Positions 40,682 through 49,300 of a DNA stretch of 64,000 nucleotides are shown here, one piece after another. The stretch is from Azospirillum lipoferum 4B (GTDB taxonomy: Bacteria > Pseudomonadota > Alphaproteobacteria > Azospirillales > Azospirillaceae). The DNA lies in the NCBI RefSeq assembly GCF_000283655.1, contig NC_016585.1, positions 458,501-522,500 on the forward strand, read 5' to 3'. The position numbers and the translations under genes were made by a program. The notes under the pieces are model-generated. The model worked only from the letters and a program-made list of their open reading frames with translations, did not search any database and had not been told where the DNA came from. Each line of letters begins with the position of its first letter. Within the stretch, counting starts at the first letter, position 1.

Positions 40682-42988
40682 TCAGTTCCGCAGGGGTTTG
40701 CCGGTGTCCAGCATGTGCCGGATGCGGGCGCGGGTGGCCGGTTCCCGGATCAGGGCGGACAGCGCCTCACGCTCCAACGCGGCGAGTGTGTCCTCATCGA
40801 CCGGAGTCTGCGGCCCAGCCTCGGATCCGCCGCAGCACACGCCGGCCAGCCAGTCCGCGACCAGTTCGTCATGGGGGCTGGCCCGCCCGTCCAGCCGCCA
40901 GCCCCGGACGATGGCCTGCAACGCCTCCCGCCCCGCCGGTCCGGGGAGGGTGACGGAGCCCACGCAGGGCGGGCGGTAGCCTTCGGCCAACGCCAGCGCC
41001 TTCGCCTTGGCGTCGCCGAGCAGCCGGTCGCGGCCCATGGTGATGCCGTCCTCCGGCCGCAGATAGCCGAGCGTCCGCGCCTCCAGCGCCGAACCGGTGA
41101 TGCGGGCTCCGGCGATGGTCCCGAATGCCGCCTGAGACGTTCCCTTCGGACCGGCGGGCCGGTCGGACCTGCGGCCCCAGCGCAGCAGCAGTTCCGCCGT
41201 ACCGCGCCAGCCCGGAATGATGCCGACCTTCAACTCGACCAGCCCGATATAGGTCTCGGCATGGGCCTGGATGGCATCGCAATGCAGCAGCACCTCGCAG
41301 CCGCCGCCGACCGCCAGACCGGCCGGCGCGCCGACCACCGGGATGGCGGCATGCTTCAGCGCACGGAAGGCCGCCTGCCCCTGCTCGACGAAGCGTTCCA
41401 GCGCGGCGAAGTCCTCCGCCTCCAACCGCTCGACGAAATAGCCGAGGTTGGCCCCGGCGGAGAAGGCGCGCGGGTTGTCGTTGTAGAGGACCAGGGCGCG
41501 GAACTCCGCCGGCACCCGCTCCGCCGCCTCCGCGACCGTGGCGAGGATGCGCTGGTCGATGGCGTTCATCTTGGTGTGGAACTCCAGACAGGCGACGCCG
41601 TCGCCCAAATCCCAGACCGACGCCGAGCCGTTGCCGGCGAAGCGCGGCCCGCGCTCCTTCATCTCGGCAAGGTCGAGCACGCCCGGCGGGCGGCGGACGG
41701 GCGTCCAGGCGCCGGTGGTGGTTCGGGTCTCCCGCCCGGCATCGGCGCGGCGGTGGAAGCCGCCCTCAACCGCGGCGGCGGCGAGAAGCGGCGGCACCTC
41801 GCGCCCCTCCGCCGCCAGCCGGTCGGCGATGGCGGCGCAGCCCACCCGGTCGGCCAGCGCGAACGGCCCCTCGGCCCAGCCATAGCCGAGCCGCATGGCG
41901 GTGTCGATGGCCGCCACGTCGTCGGCGATCTCCCCCGCCACGGCGGCGGTGTAGGCGATGCTGTTGGACAAAACCGCCCAGGCATAGCGTCCGGCCGCAT
42001 CCTCCTGCCGGATCAGCGCCGCCAGATCGCGGTTGGCGGTGGCGTCCACCTGCGGGCGGTACTCCCCGGTGGCGAGGTCCAGCGCCTCGCGCGCCTTGCT
42101 ACCGGGGGCGAGACGGTAGAAGCCGCCCTTGGCCTTGCGGCCGATCCGTCCCTCGGCAATCAGGCGGCGGATCAGTGGCTCTGCGGTCAAATCGTGGTGG
42201 TGATGGGCATCGGCGGCGGGCAGGGCGCCCAGCAGGCTGCCCCACACCAGCGGCACCAGATCGATGCCGACGAGGTCCAGCAGCCCGAAGATCGCCGTGC
42301 GCGGCACGCCGAATGGCGCACCGGCCATGGCATCCGCCTGTTCCACCGTCAGGCCGTGGCGCAGCGCCTCGATGGCGGCGACCGACATCCAATGGCAGCC
42401 CAACCGGTTGGCGATGAAGGCCGGCGTGTCGCGGCAATCCACCACGGTCTTGCCCAGCACGGTCTCCGCCGCATCGCGGACCAGTGCGGCGGTCTCCGGC
42501 GCGGTGTCCGGGCCGGCGACCAGCTCCATCAGCCGCATGTGGCGCGGCGGGTTGAAGAAATGGGTGATGACGAAGTCGCGGCGGAAGGCCTCCGACGCCC
42601 CCTCCGTCAACTGCGCCAGCGGGATGGTGGAGGTGTTGGAGGACACCACCGCTCCCGGCTTGCGCAGCGCATCGAGCCGGGCGAACAGCCGGCGCTTGAC
42701 TACCGGATCCTCCACCACGGCCTCGACGATCCAATCGGCGTCGGCGACGGCGTCCAGATCGTCCTCGATGCTGCCGACGCTGACCAATTCAGCGGCGGAC
42801 GGGTCCATGAAGCCCTGCGCCTTCAGCTGCCGTTCCAGGCCGGCACGGGCCGGGGCGGTGCGGTCGTCTTCAGGGCCGGCGACGTCGAGCAGCACAACCG
42901 GCACGCCGCCGTTGGCGAATTGCGCGGCGATGCCCGATCCCATGGAGCCGGCGCCGATCACCGCGACCTTGCGGATCGCCCTTTTCAT
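40682..42988 (-). CDS. 3-hydroxyacyl-CoA dehydrogenase / enoyl-CoA hydratase (FadN-like order)
   Basis: A 768-residue bifunctional beta-oxidation enzyme. The NAD-binding start KVAVIGAGSMGSGIAAQFA (residues 7-25) is followed by FFNPPRHMRLMELVAGPDT with the catalytic His, two dehydrogenase C-domains (to about 400), and then a crotonase domain (LVLYNDNPRAFSAGANLGYF, AAIPVVGAPAGLAVGGGCE) in the last 300 residues. Dehydrogenase before hydratase is the FadN-like order, opposite to E. coli FadB. The ATG at 42988 has GGAG about nine bases upstream. No thiolase gene lies in the window, so the cycle must be completed elsewhere. Confidence 0.92.
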   Translation of the reverse strand: MKRAIRKVAVIGAGSMGSGIAAQFANGGVPVVLLDVAGPEDDRTAPARAGLERQLKAQGFMDPSAAELVSVGSIEDDLDAVADADWIVEAVVEDPVVKRRLFARLDALRKPGAVVSSNTSTIPLAQLTEGASEAFRRDFVITHFFNPPRHMRLMELVAGPDTAPETAALVRDAAETVLGKTVVDCRDTPAFIANRLGCHWMSVAAIEALRHGLTVEQADAMAGAPFGVPRTAIFGLLDLVGIDLVPLVWGSLLGALPAADAHHHHDLTAEPLIRRLIAEGRIGRKAKGGFYRLAPGSKAREALDLATGEYRPQVDATANRDLAALIRQEDAAGRYAWAVLSNSIAYTAAVAGEIADDVAAIDTAMRLGYGWAEGPFALADRVGCAAIADRLAAEGREVPPLLAAAAVEGGFHRRADAGRETRTTTGAWTPVRRPPGVLDLAEMKERGPRFAGNGSASVWDLGDGVACLEFHTKMNAIDQRILATVAEAAERVPAEFRALVLYNDNPRAFSAGANLGYFVERLEAEDFAALERFVEQGQAAFRALKHAAIPVVGAPAGLAVGGGCEVLLHCDAIQAHAETYIGLVELKVGIIPGWRGTAELLLRWGRRSDRPAGPKGTSQAAFGTIAGARITGSALEARTLGYLRPEDGITMGRDRLLGDAKAKALALAEGYRPPCVGSVTLPGPAGREALQAIVRGWRLDGRASPHDELVADWLAGVCCGGSEAGPQTPVDEDTLAALEREALSALIREPATRARIRHMLDTGKPLRN

Positions 42989-43050
42989 CACGCGCGCTCC
43001 GGGAGAGTGGCGGGCAAGCGGGTGCTGCCCGCGGCGAAGGCGTGGTTCAT
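42988..43050 (-). CDS. Possible 20-residue leader peptide upstream of the FadN-like gene
   Basis: ATG at 43050 opens MNHAFAAGSTRLPATLPERA, ending in a TGA that overlaps the ATG of the dehydrogenase gene (TGATG). AAGGAC lies about ten bases upstream. Translational coupling is possible, but it may equally be a chance frame. There is no attenuator hairpin or codon bias to suggest sensing. Confidence 0.3.
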   Translation of the reverse strand: MNHAFAAGSTRLPATLPERA

Positions 43051-43123
43051 CGCATTGGGTCCTTGAGTGCAAGGGGGTAGGTTGGGCGATCGCATTGAAC
43101 GTCGAACAGTCACGCATCCATAT

Positions 43124-43492
43124 CGGATGCCCTTCTCCCCTTGCGGGGCGGGATGAGGGGTGCTGCCCGGCCGAAGGCCGATGCAAATCAGGCTTGCAAC
43201 CCCTCACCCCAACCCCTCTCCCACAAGGGGCTACGGCATTCACACATTTCGCATTTGCGAAAAGATGTGCAACTTGACATTGAGAAAAGCCCCTCTCCCC
43301 TTGCGGGAGAGGGGTTGGGGTGAGGGGCGGAAACTTGATTTCCACGGGCTTTCAGCCGGTCGCACCCCTCATCCCAACCCTTCTCCCGCGAGGGGAGAAG
43401 GGCCTTCACCGCCTGTGGTTGCCGTCATTTCGCAGAGGCGAGATGTGTGAATGCCATAGCCCACAAGGGGAGAAGGGCTTTCGCAGCGCGTG
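43124..43492. repeat. Palindromic repeat unit interrupted by a nested element
   Basis: The outer unit begins CCCTTCTCCCCTTGCGGGGC at 43127 and includes an inner inverted GGCCGAAGGCC. It then reads AACCCCTCTCCCACAAGGGG up to 43230 and resumes at 43460 with CCCACAAGGGGAGAAGGGCT. Removing bases 43231-43470 restores a continuous unit that matches the repeat at 48252-48418. The gap holds the MITE-like element described separately. No gene lies between 43051 and 43525. Confidence 0.85.
43231..43459. mobile_element. MITE-like element with terminal inverted repeats and 11-bp flanking duplication
   Basis: A 229-base element. The left end CTACGGCATTCACACATTTC and the right end read inward, CTATGGCATTCACACATCTC, are inverted repeats of 32 bases with four mismatches, closing GCGAAA. 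The inside carries the hairpin pair CCCCTCTCCCCTTGCGGGAG / CTTCTCCCGCGAGGGGAGAA. It is flanked on both sides by CCCACAAGGGG (43220-43230 and 43460-43470), and the uninterrupted target is present at 48389-48399. It encodes no protein. A larger relative is at 56982-57247. Confidence 0.82.
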
Positions 43493-43525
43493 AACATCAA
43501 ACGCGATATCCACCGATAAAGACGC

Positions 43526-45070
43526 TCAGGCGCTGTGGGACTTGCGCAGTTCGCGCTTCAGCAGCTTGCCGGCGGTGTTGCGGGGCAAGGTATCGAGGAA
43601 CTCGATCCGCTTGGGCACCTTGAAATGGGCCAGATGTTGGCGGACATGGGCGACCAGCTCCTCCTCCGTCGCGGTCTGGCCATCGCGCAGCACGACGAAG
43701 GCGCTGATCGCCTCGATCCATTTCGGGTCGGGCAGGGCGACCACCGCCACCTCCGCCACCGCCGGATGGGTGTAGATCGCTTCCTCCACCTCGCGGCTGG
43801 CGACCAGGACGCCGCCGGTGTTGATGACGTCCTTGATGCGGTCGACGATAAAGAGATAGCCCTCCTCGTCGAAATAGCCGACGTCGCCGGAATGGAACCA
43901 GCCGCCGGTGAAGGCCTCCGCCGTTTCCTGCTCCTTGCCCCAATAGCCGACCATCAGCTGGGGGGAACGGTGGACGATCTCGCCATGGGTGCCCGGCGGC
44001 ACATCGTTCATGTCGGGATCGACGACCCGCGTCTCGACATTCAGCACCGGACGCCCGGCGGAGGCGGGGCGCGCCTCATGCTCCTCCGGCCGCAGGACGG
44101 TGGCGAGCGGCCCGATCTCGCTCTGGCCATAGCAGTTGAAGGCCTGGGCGTTGGGCAGGCGCTGGCGCAACTCCTGCAGCACCGGCACCGGCATGATCGA
44201 GGCGCCGTAATAGAGCTTGCGAAGCGAGGACAGGTCGTGCGCGTCGAAATCGGCATGGCGCAGCAGCCCGACCCACACCGTCGGCGGCGCGAAGAAGGAG
44301 GTGATGCCGTGGCGCTCGATCAGCTCCAGGCAGCGCTTCAGCGCCGGGGCCTGGATCAGCCGTGTCGTCGTCCCGATCAGCAGCTGCGGCATGACGAACA
44401 CATGCATCTGCGCCGAATGATAGAGCGGCAAGGCGGCCAGCGAGCGGTCGTCCTGGTCCAGGCGGCAGCTGTAGATGCAGCTCTGATACTCCGCCAGCAG
44501 CGCGCCATGCGTCATCATCGCCCCCTTCGGCGCCGCCGTGGTGCCAGAGGTGTAGAGAAGCTGCGCCACATCGTCGGCGCGAACCGCCGCATCGACTTCC
44601 GCCGGGGCCGTTTCGTCGAGCGCCACCGCGAGGATGTCCAGGCCGCCGGCATCACCGCCCGTCAGCGTGCCGAACCGCTCCACCCGGCCGGCGGCGCGCA
44701 CGCCCTCCAGGTTCGCGGCGAGGTCGGGGTCGTGCAGCAGCATGCGGGCGCCCGACTGCTCGACGATATAGGACAGCTCCTCCCCCGTGAGGGCGTAGTT
44801 GATCGGCACATGGATGAAGCCGCCGACGGCGCAGCCGAGCCAGGCGATCACATAGGCGTCGGAATTGCGGCCATAGGCCGCCACCCGGTCGCCGGGACGC
44901 ATGCCGAGGTCGCCCAGCCGCCGCGCCACCCGCAGCGCGGCACGGTGCAGTCCGGAAAAGCTCCAGTCCCGCTCCTCGTAGGTCAGGGCGGTCCGCGTGG
45001 CGTTGCGCCGGGCGCTGCGGGCGAGCGCCGCGCCGATGCTGTCGGTCCGGGCCGTGGCGATGCTGTCCAT
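43526..45070 (-). CDS. Acyl-CoA synthetase (AMP-forming)
   Basis: A 514-residue ANL-superfamily ligase that activates a carboxylic acid to its CoA thioester via an acyl-adenylate. Motifs in order are LLYTSGTTAAPKGAMMTH (P-loop-like A3), NCYGQSEIGP (A5), GWFHSGDVGYFDEEGYLFIVDR (A7), KDVINTGGVLVASREVEE (A8) and the C-terminal PRNTAGKLLKRELR with the acyl-adenylation lysine. A GGAGGAGG ribosome site lies before the ATG at 45070. It is divergent from a TetR gene, and the shared promoter carries a palindrome at 45101-45114. Chain length or substrate type cannot be read. Confidence 0.92.
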   Translation of the reverse strand: MDSIATARTDSIGAALARSARRNATRTALTYEERDWSFSGLHRAALRVARRLGDLGMRPGDRVAAYGRNSDAYVIAWLGCAVGGFIHVPINYALTGEELSYIVEQSGARMLLHDPDLAANLEGVRAAGRVERFGTLTGGDAGGLDILAVALDETAPAEVDAAVRADDVAQLLYTSGTTAAPKGAMMTHGALLAEYQSCIYSCRLDQDDRSLAALPLYHSAQMHVFVMPQLLIGTTTRLIQAPALKRCLELIERHGITSFFAPPTVWVGLLRHADFDAHDLSSLRKLYYGASIMPVPVLQELRQRLPNAQAFNCYGQSEIGPLATVLRPEEHEARPASAGRPVLNVETRVVDPDMNDVPPGTHGEIVHRSPQLMVGYWGKEQETAEAFTGGWFHSGDVGYFDEEGYLFIVDRIKDVINTGGVLVASREVEEAIYTHPAVAEVAVVALPDPKWIEAISAFVVLRDGQTATEEELVAHVRQHLAHFKVPKRIEFLDTLPRNTAGKLLKRELRKSHSA

Positions 45071-45100
45071 GCGTTCCTCCTCCCTCATTGTTTGCGCCCT

Positions 45101-45114
45101 CAACATACTTGTTG
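45101..45114. promoter_or_regulatory. Possible operator between acyl-CoA synthetase and TetR genes
   Basis: CAACA-TACT-TGTTG is an inverted repeat with 5-base arms 31 bases upstream of the synthetase start. It lies in the intergenic region shared with the divergent TetR gene. A similar but less symmetric TTACTTGT string follows at 45124. Confidence 0.4.
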
Positions 45115-45284
45115 GAAGGCATGTTACTTGTGAGTAGGATGGGGCAGATCGATGCGCTGGTCAACAGTGCGTGTGGCGATCAATCGGCCATGGCTGCGGC
45201 GGCGGCTTTCGGGGCGATGGACATTGGCGGAGGGGAATGCAAAGGCTGGGGGATGAGCGCGTGCCGGAACGGAGTGATGACGCG

Positions 45285-45941
45285 ATGCAGGATTCTTTAG
45301 ACAGCGAATCGCCTTGGAAGGCATCGGCCGACCGCCAGACGGAGCGGGAGGCGAAGCGCGTCGCCGTGCTGCGGACGGCGGCGCGGGCCTTCAACGAGAT
45401 GGGCTATCACAACACCTCGCTGGACGACATCGCGCGGCGGCTGAACGTCACCAAGCCGACCATCTATTATTACGTCCGGAACAAGGAGGAAATCCTGTTC
45501 GAATGCGTGCGCATCGGGCTGGAGATGCTCGACGAGGCCTCGAACGACGTGAGCGGCCATGATGGCAGCACCTATGACGAACTGATCGCGGTGATGCGCA
45601 AATATGCCGAGATCGTCACCATGGATTTCGGCATGTGCGTGATCCGCGTCGGCGAGGAGCCGCTGACGGAGGAAAGCCGCCGCACGCTGCGATCCCTGAA
45701 GCGCAGCATCGACCGCAAGTTCCGCCGCCTGATCGAACGCGGCATCGAGGAGGGCAGCATCGCCCCCTGCGATCCGAAGATCGCCGCCTTCACCGTGGCG
45801 GGTGCCCTCAGCTGGATCGCCCGCTGGTACCAACCGAACGGCGGTCTCAGCGCCCACGACATCGCCGGCCAATGCATCGACCTGCTGATGAACGGACTGG
45901 GCAAGGCCGCATCGTCCGGAGACGGACGCCCGCCAACCTGA
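45285..45941 (+). CDS. TetR-family regulator
   Basis: A 218-residue regulator. The helix-turn-helix domain is LRTAARAFNEMGYHNTSLDDIARRLNVTKPTIYYYVRNKEEIL, seen in adjoining pieces, residues about 27-70. The C-terminal domain (FRRLIERGIEEGSIAPCDPKIAAFTVAGALSWIARWY) is of the kind common in fatty-acid and aromatic-acid regulators. GGAG about ten bases before the ATG at 45285 supports this start; a GTG at 45261 is an alternative. It is divergent from the acyl-CoA synthetase gene and upstream of the BKACE gene on the same strand, so it may control both. Confidence 0.85.
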   Translation: MQDSLDSESPWKASADRQTEREAKRVAVLRTAARAFNEMGYHNTSLDDIARRLNVTKPTIYYYVRNKEEILFECVRIGLEMLDEASNDVSGHDGSTYDELIAVMRKYAEIVTMDFGMCVIRVGEEPLTEESRRTLRSLKRSIDRKFRRLIERGIEEGSIAPCDPKIAAFTVAGALSWIARWYQPNGGLSAHDIAGQCIDLLMNGLGKAASSGDGRPPT

Positions 45942-46026
45942 CAGGTCCCGACGCGCCTCCGTCGCCATCGTGCCTGCCTGCCGCCAATCGGCCTCGACAT
46001 CACGAACAACGAGGGAGGAGACACCC

Positions 46027-46959
46027 ATGAAGCGCGCCGACAAGGTCATCATCACCTGCGCGGTGACCGGTTCGATCCACACGCCGACCATGTCACTGCA
46101 TCTGCCGGTCACGCCGGACGAGATCGCCCGCGACGCCGTGGCGGCGGCGGAGGCCGGTGCGGCGATGCTCCACCTGCATGCCCGCGATCCCGAGACGGGC
46201 AAGCCCTCGCCCTCGCCGGACCTGTTCATGGAGTTCCTGCCGCGCATCAAGCAGCAGACCGCCGCCATCCTGAACATCACCACCGGCGGCGGGCTGGGCA
46301 TGACGCTGGACGAGCGGCTGGCCGCGGCGAAGCGGGCCCAGCCGGAAGTGGCGTCGATGAACATGGGGTCGATGAACTTCAACATCTCCGGCGCCGCGGC
46401 GAAGTTCGGCAGCTTCAAGCACGACTGGGAGAAGCCTTATCTGGAGTCCACCACCGACTTCATCCTGTCCAACACCTTCGCCCAGATCGAGCGCGGCATG
46501 CGTGAGCTTGGCGACGTCGGCACCCGGTTCGAGTTCGAGTGCTACGACGTCGGCCACCTTTACAATCTGGCCCATTTCGCCGACCGCGGCATCGTCAAGC
46601 CGCCCTTCTTCACGCAATGCATCTTCGGCATCCTCGGCGGCATCGGCCCGGACCCGGAAAACCTGATGCACATGAAGGCCACCGCCGACCGGCTGTTCGG
46701 CAACGACTATTACCTGTCGGTGCTGGCCGCCGGGCGCCACCAGATGTCCTTCGTCACGCTGAGCGCCATCCTCGGCGGCAATGTCCGCGTCGGGTTGGAG
46801 GACAGCCTCTATGCCGGCCGGGGCAAGCTGGCGACCTCCAACGCCGAACAGGTCGCCAAGATCCGCCGCATCCTCGAAGAGTTGAGCCTGGAGATCGCCA
46901 CGCCGGAGGAGGCGCGGGCGATGCTGCAGACCAAGGGCGGCGACAACGTCGCCTTCTGA
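46027..46959 (+). CDS. BKACE family beta-keto acid cleavage enzyme
   Basis: A 310-residue zinc-dependent Claisen-type enzyme of the 3-keto-5-aminohexanoate cleavage (DUF849) family. VIITCAVTGSIHTP opens the barrel, MLHLHARDPETGKPS holds the two zinc-ligand histidines, NITTGGG and FECYDVGHLYNLA follow, and GGNVRVGLEDSLYAGRGKLA is the typical finish. The family swaps an acyl part of a beta-keto acid onto acetyl-CoA, yielding acetoacetate and a new CoA ester. Known substrates include 3-keto-5-aminohexanoate and dehydrocarnitine. GAGGGAGGAG precedes the ATG. A Liv-type binding protein gene follows 37 bases later, hinting that the substrate is taken up by an ABC importer. Confidence 0.92.
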   Translation: MKRADKVIITCAVTGSIHTPTMSLHLPVTPDEIARDAVAAAEAGAAMLHLHARDPETGKPSPSPDLFMEFLPRIKQQTAAILNITTGGGLGMTLDERLAAAKRAQPEVASMNMGSMNFNISGAAAKFGSFKHDWEKPYLESTTDFILSNTFAQIERGMRELGDVGTRFEFECYDVGHLYNLAHFADRGIVKPPFFTQCIFGILGGIGPDPENLMHMKATADRLFGNDYYLSVLAAGRHQMSFVTLSAILGGNVRVGLEDSLYAGRGKLATSNAEQVAKIRRILEELSLEIATPEEARAMLQTKGGDNVAF

Positions 46960-46996
46960 CCGACCGATAAAACAAACCAACAGGGAGGAAACATCC

Positions 46997-48202
46997 ATGA
47001 AACGCTGGATTCTGGCCGCCGGTGTCTGTTCCGCCGCACTGATCGCCGGGGCTGCACAGGCTCAGATCTCGGACGACAAGGTCAAGATCGCCGTCCTGAA
47101 CGACATGACCGGCGTCTATGCCGACCCGACCGGCATGGGCTCGGTCGAGGCGGTGCGGATGGCGGTGGAGGAGATGGGCGGCAAGGTCGCCGGCAGGCGG
47201 GTGGAGGTGATCTTCGCCGACCACCAGAACAAGCCGGACATCGGCGCGTCGCTGGTGAACAAGTGGATCGACACCGAGCAGGTGGACGTCATCGTCGACG
47301 TCCCCACCTCCTCCGTCGCGCTGGCGGTGCAGGACATCACCAAGCGCAAGAACCGCATCTTCCTGATCTCCGGCGGCGGAGCGGCGCAGCTGACCGGCGA
47401 GGCCTGTTCGCCGACCACGGCGCACTGGACCTACGACACCTATGCGCTGGCCCAGGGCATGGGCAAGGCGGGCGCCAAGATCCTGGGCGACAGCTGGCAC
47501 TTCCTGACCGTGGACTACGCCTTCGGCCATGCGCTGGAGCAGTCGCTGACCGAGGTGCTGAAGGCCAACGGCGCCAAGGTCACCGGCTCCGTCCGGCATC
47601 CGCTGAACACCGCCGACTTCTCCTCCTACCTGCTGCAGGCGCAGGGGTCGGGGGCGAAGGTCATCGCGCTCGCCAATGCCGGCGGCGATACTGCAAACTC
47701 GATCAAGCAGGCGCAGGAGTTCGGCCTGCCGCAGGGCGGCCAGACCCTGGCGAGCCTGCTGATGTTCCCGACGGACGTGCATTCCCTCGGGCTGCAGGCG
47801 GCGCAGGGGCTGGTGCTGATGGATGGCTGGAACGCCGACCGCGACGACGATGCCCGCGCCTTCGCCAAGGCCTATATGGCGAAGACCGGCAAGATGCCCA
47901 GCATGATCCAGACCGGCAGCTATTCCGCCGTGCGCCATTACCTGAAGGCCATCGAGGCCGCCGGCACCGACGAGGCCAAGGCGGTGATGGAGAAGATGCG
48001 TGCGACGCCGGTGAACGACGCCTTCGCCAAGGGCGGCAAGCTGCGCGCCGACGGCCGCATGGTCCACGACATGTACCTGATGCAGGTGAAGACCCCGGCC
48101 GAATCCAAGGGGCCTTGGGATTATTACAAGGTGTTGACCACCATCCCGGGCGATGAGGCCTACCGCCCGATGGACAAGGGTGGCTGCCCGCTGGTGAAGT
48201 AA
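46997..48202 (+). CDS. Liv-type ABC binding protein linked to the BKACE gene
   Basis: A 401-residue periplasmic binding protein of the Peripla_BP_6 class. The signal peptide is MKRWILAAGVCSAALIAGAAQA. KVKIAVLNDMTGVYADPTGMGSVEA and WHFLTVDYAFGHALEQSLTEVLKANG mark the two lobes. Conserved cysteines (CSPTT and the C-terminal KGGCPLVK) are typical of a subgroup tied to aromatic or branched acid uptake. The permease and ATPase genes are absent, so it must share components encoded elsewhere. Confidence 0.88.
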   Translation: MKRWILAAGVCSAALIAGAAQAQISDDKVKIAVLNDMTGVYADPTGMGSVEAVRMAVEEMGGKVAGRRVEVIFADHQNKPDIGASLVNKWIDTEQVDVIVDVPTSSVALAVQDITKRKNRIFLISGGGAAQLTGEACSPTTAHWTYDTYALAQGMGKAGAKILGDSWHFLTVDYAFGHALEQSLTEVLKANGAKVTGSVRHPLNTADFSSYLLQAQGSGAKVIALANAGGDTANSIKQAQEFGLPQGGQTLASLLMFPTDVHSLGLQAAQGLVLMDGWNADRDDDARAFAKAYMAKTGKMPSMIQTGSYSAVRHYLKAIEAAGTDEAKAVMEKMRATPVNDAFAKGGKLRADGRMVHDMYLMQVKTPAESKGPWDYYKVLTTIPGDEAYRPMDKGGCPLVK

Positions 48203-48251
48203 GTCGGACCAAAGATATCGTACTCAGGTCCGAGCAGCCACATTGCGGTTA

Positions 48252-48418
48252 CGAATGCCCTTCTCCCCTTGCGGGGCGGGATCGGCCAAACGCCAACGGC
48301 GTTTTGCCGACCCGCGGGTTGGGATGAGGGGTGCTGCGGCCGCAGGCCGTTGGAAATCTAACTTGCTCCCCCTCACCCCAACCCCTCTCCCACAAGGGGA
48401 GAGGGGCTTTAACAGACG
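48252..48418. repeat. Palindromic repeat pair, intact version of the 43124-43492 unit
   Basis: The left arm CCCTTCTCCCCTTGCGGGGC and right arm AACCCCTCTCCCACAAGGGG followed by AGAGGGGCTTT enclose an inner hairpin CCAAACGCCAACGGCGTTTT. The right arm contains CCCACAAGGGG at 48389-48399 without interruption, which serves as the empty-site reference for the MITE-like element at 43231. Confidence 0.85.
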
Positions 48419-48429
48419 ACATCTTAGGA

Positions 48430-49140
48430 TCAGCGCCCCGCCGCCTGGACCCTCCTCGATCCCACCGCCGCCTCGACGAAGGCGATCAGCTGCTCGGCGT
48501 AGAGATCCGGGGTGACGCCGCGGCGGCGGTGCTTGGCGCGCTTCACGTACCAGTCCTGAAGCATCGGCTTGATAAGGACTGCCGCCATCGTCACGTCCGG
48601 CACCGCGAACAGCCCGCAGGCCACGCCGTCGGCCAGCGCATCGGCGATCATCGATTCCGTCATCATCTCGCTGCTGACGGCCAATTCGCGCCCTTCCTTC
48701 GAGAATGCCTTCGCCTCCATGTAGGCGAAGACGAACCAGGGGTGCATCGCCTCGGTCAGGTAGAGGTGCGTTTTCAAAAGCCAGCGCAGCCGGCCGGCGG
48801 GATCGGTCGCAAGTGCTTCCGGCGGGTTGTCCAGCACCTCCTCCACCACGCCGACGACCTGACCCAGGATCATCATCAGCAGCGTGTCCTTGCTGTCGAA
48901 ATAGGCGTACAGCGCGCCCATGCTCAGCCCCGACTGTTCGGTCAGGTCGCGCAGGCTCATGGAATGGAAGCCCTTGCGGTTCGCCAGCGTCAGCGTCGTC
49001 TCCACGATGCGCGCGAGGTTGGCGATGGCGACCGCCGGCTTCTTCACCCGGATCGTCGCGGCATGGCGTTCCAGGATGCGGGCGCACAGCGCCTCCATCG
49101 ACAGATCGTGCCGGGCCTGGAACTCCTGAAAGCTGCTCAT
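48430..49140 (-). CDS. TetR-family regulator
   Basis: A 236-residue regulator. An N-terminal lead of about 40 residues precedes the helix-turn-helix (ARIVETTLTLANRKGFHSMSLRDLTEQSGLSMGALYAYFDSKDTLL, in adjoining pieces, residues about 44-90). The ligand domain contains WLLKTHLYLTEAMHPWFVFAYMEAKAFS. It is divergent from the SDR/acyl-CoA dehydrogenase operon. The perfect palindrome at 49205-49218 in the shared gap is the likely operator, allowing autoregulation and control of the operon. Confidence 0.85.
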   Translation of the reverse strand: MSSFQEFQARHDLSMEALCARILERHAATIRVKKPAVAIANLARIVETTLTLANRKGFHSMSLRDLTEQSGLSMGALYAYFDSKDTLLMMILGQVVGVVEEVLDNPPEALATDPAGRLRWLLKTHLYLTEAMHPWFVFAYMEAKAFSKEGRELAVSSEMMTESMIADALADGVACGLFAVPDVTMAAVLIKPMLQDWYVKRAKHRRRGVTPDLYAEQLIAFVEAAVGSRRVQAAGR

Positions 49141-49204
49141 GTGGTCGGGTCCTATCGTTCGTGACGCTAATCGTTCTTGCACAAGACGGCCGTCAGGAAT
49201 ATAA

Positions 49205-49218
49205 AGCGAGCGCTCGCT
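49205..49218. promoter_or_regulatory. Perfect palindrome, probable TetR operator
   Basis: AGCGAGC-GCTCGCT is a 14-base perfect palindrome 65 bases upstream of the TetR start and 83 bases before the SDR start. A CG and a run of six T follow it. Its position between divergent regulator and target genes is the classic autoregulated layout. Confidence 0.65.
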
Positions 49219-49300
49219 CGTTTTTTCAAGCTCGCTGTTCGGAGCGCCTGCGGCGCCGCCCACCAAAAATCCCAACCACGGCCCAATCACCGGAGGAAGC

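Noticed and set aside
44041-45164. Alternative frames inside the acyl-CoA synthetase gene
   Set aside because: All lack family motifs, whereas the main frame carries the full set of adenylation motifs.
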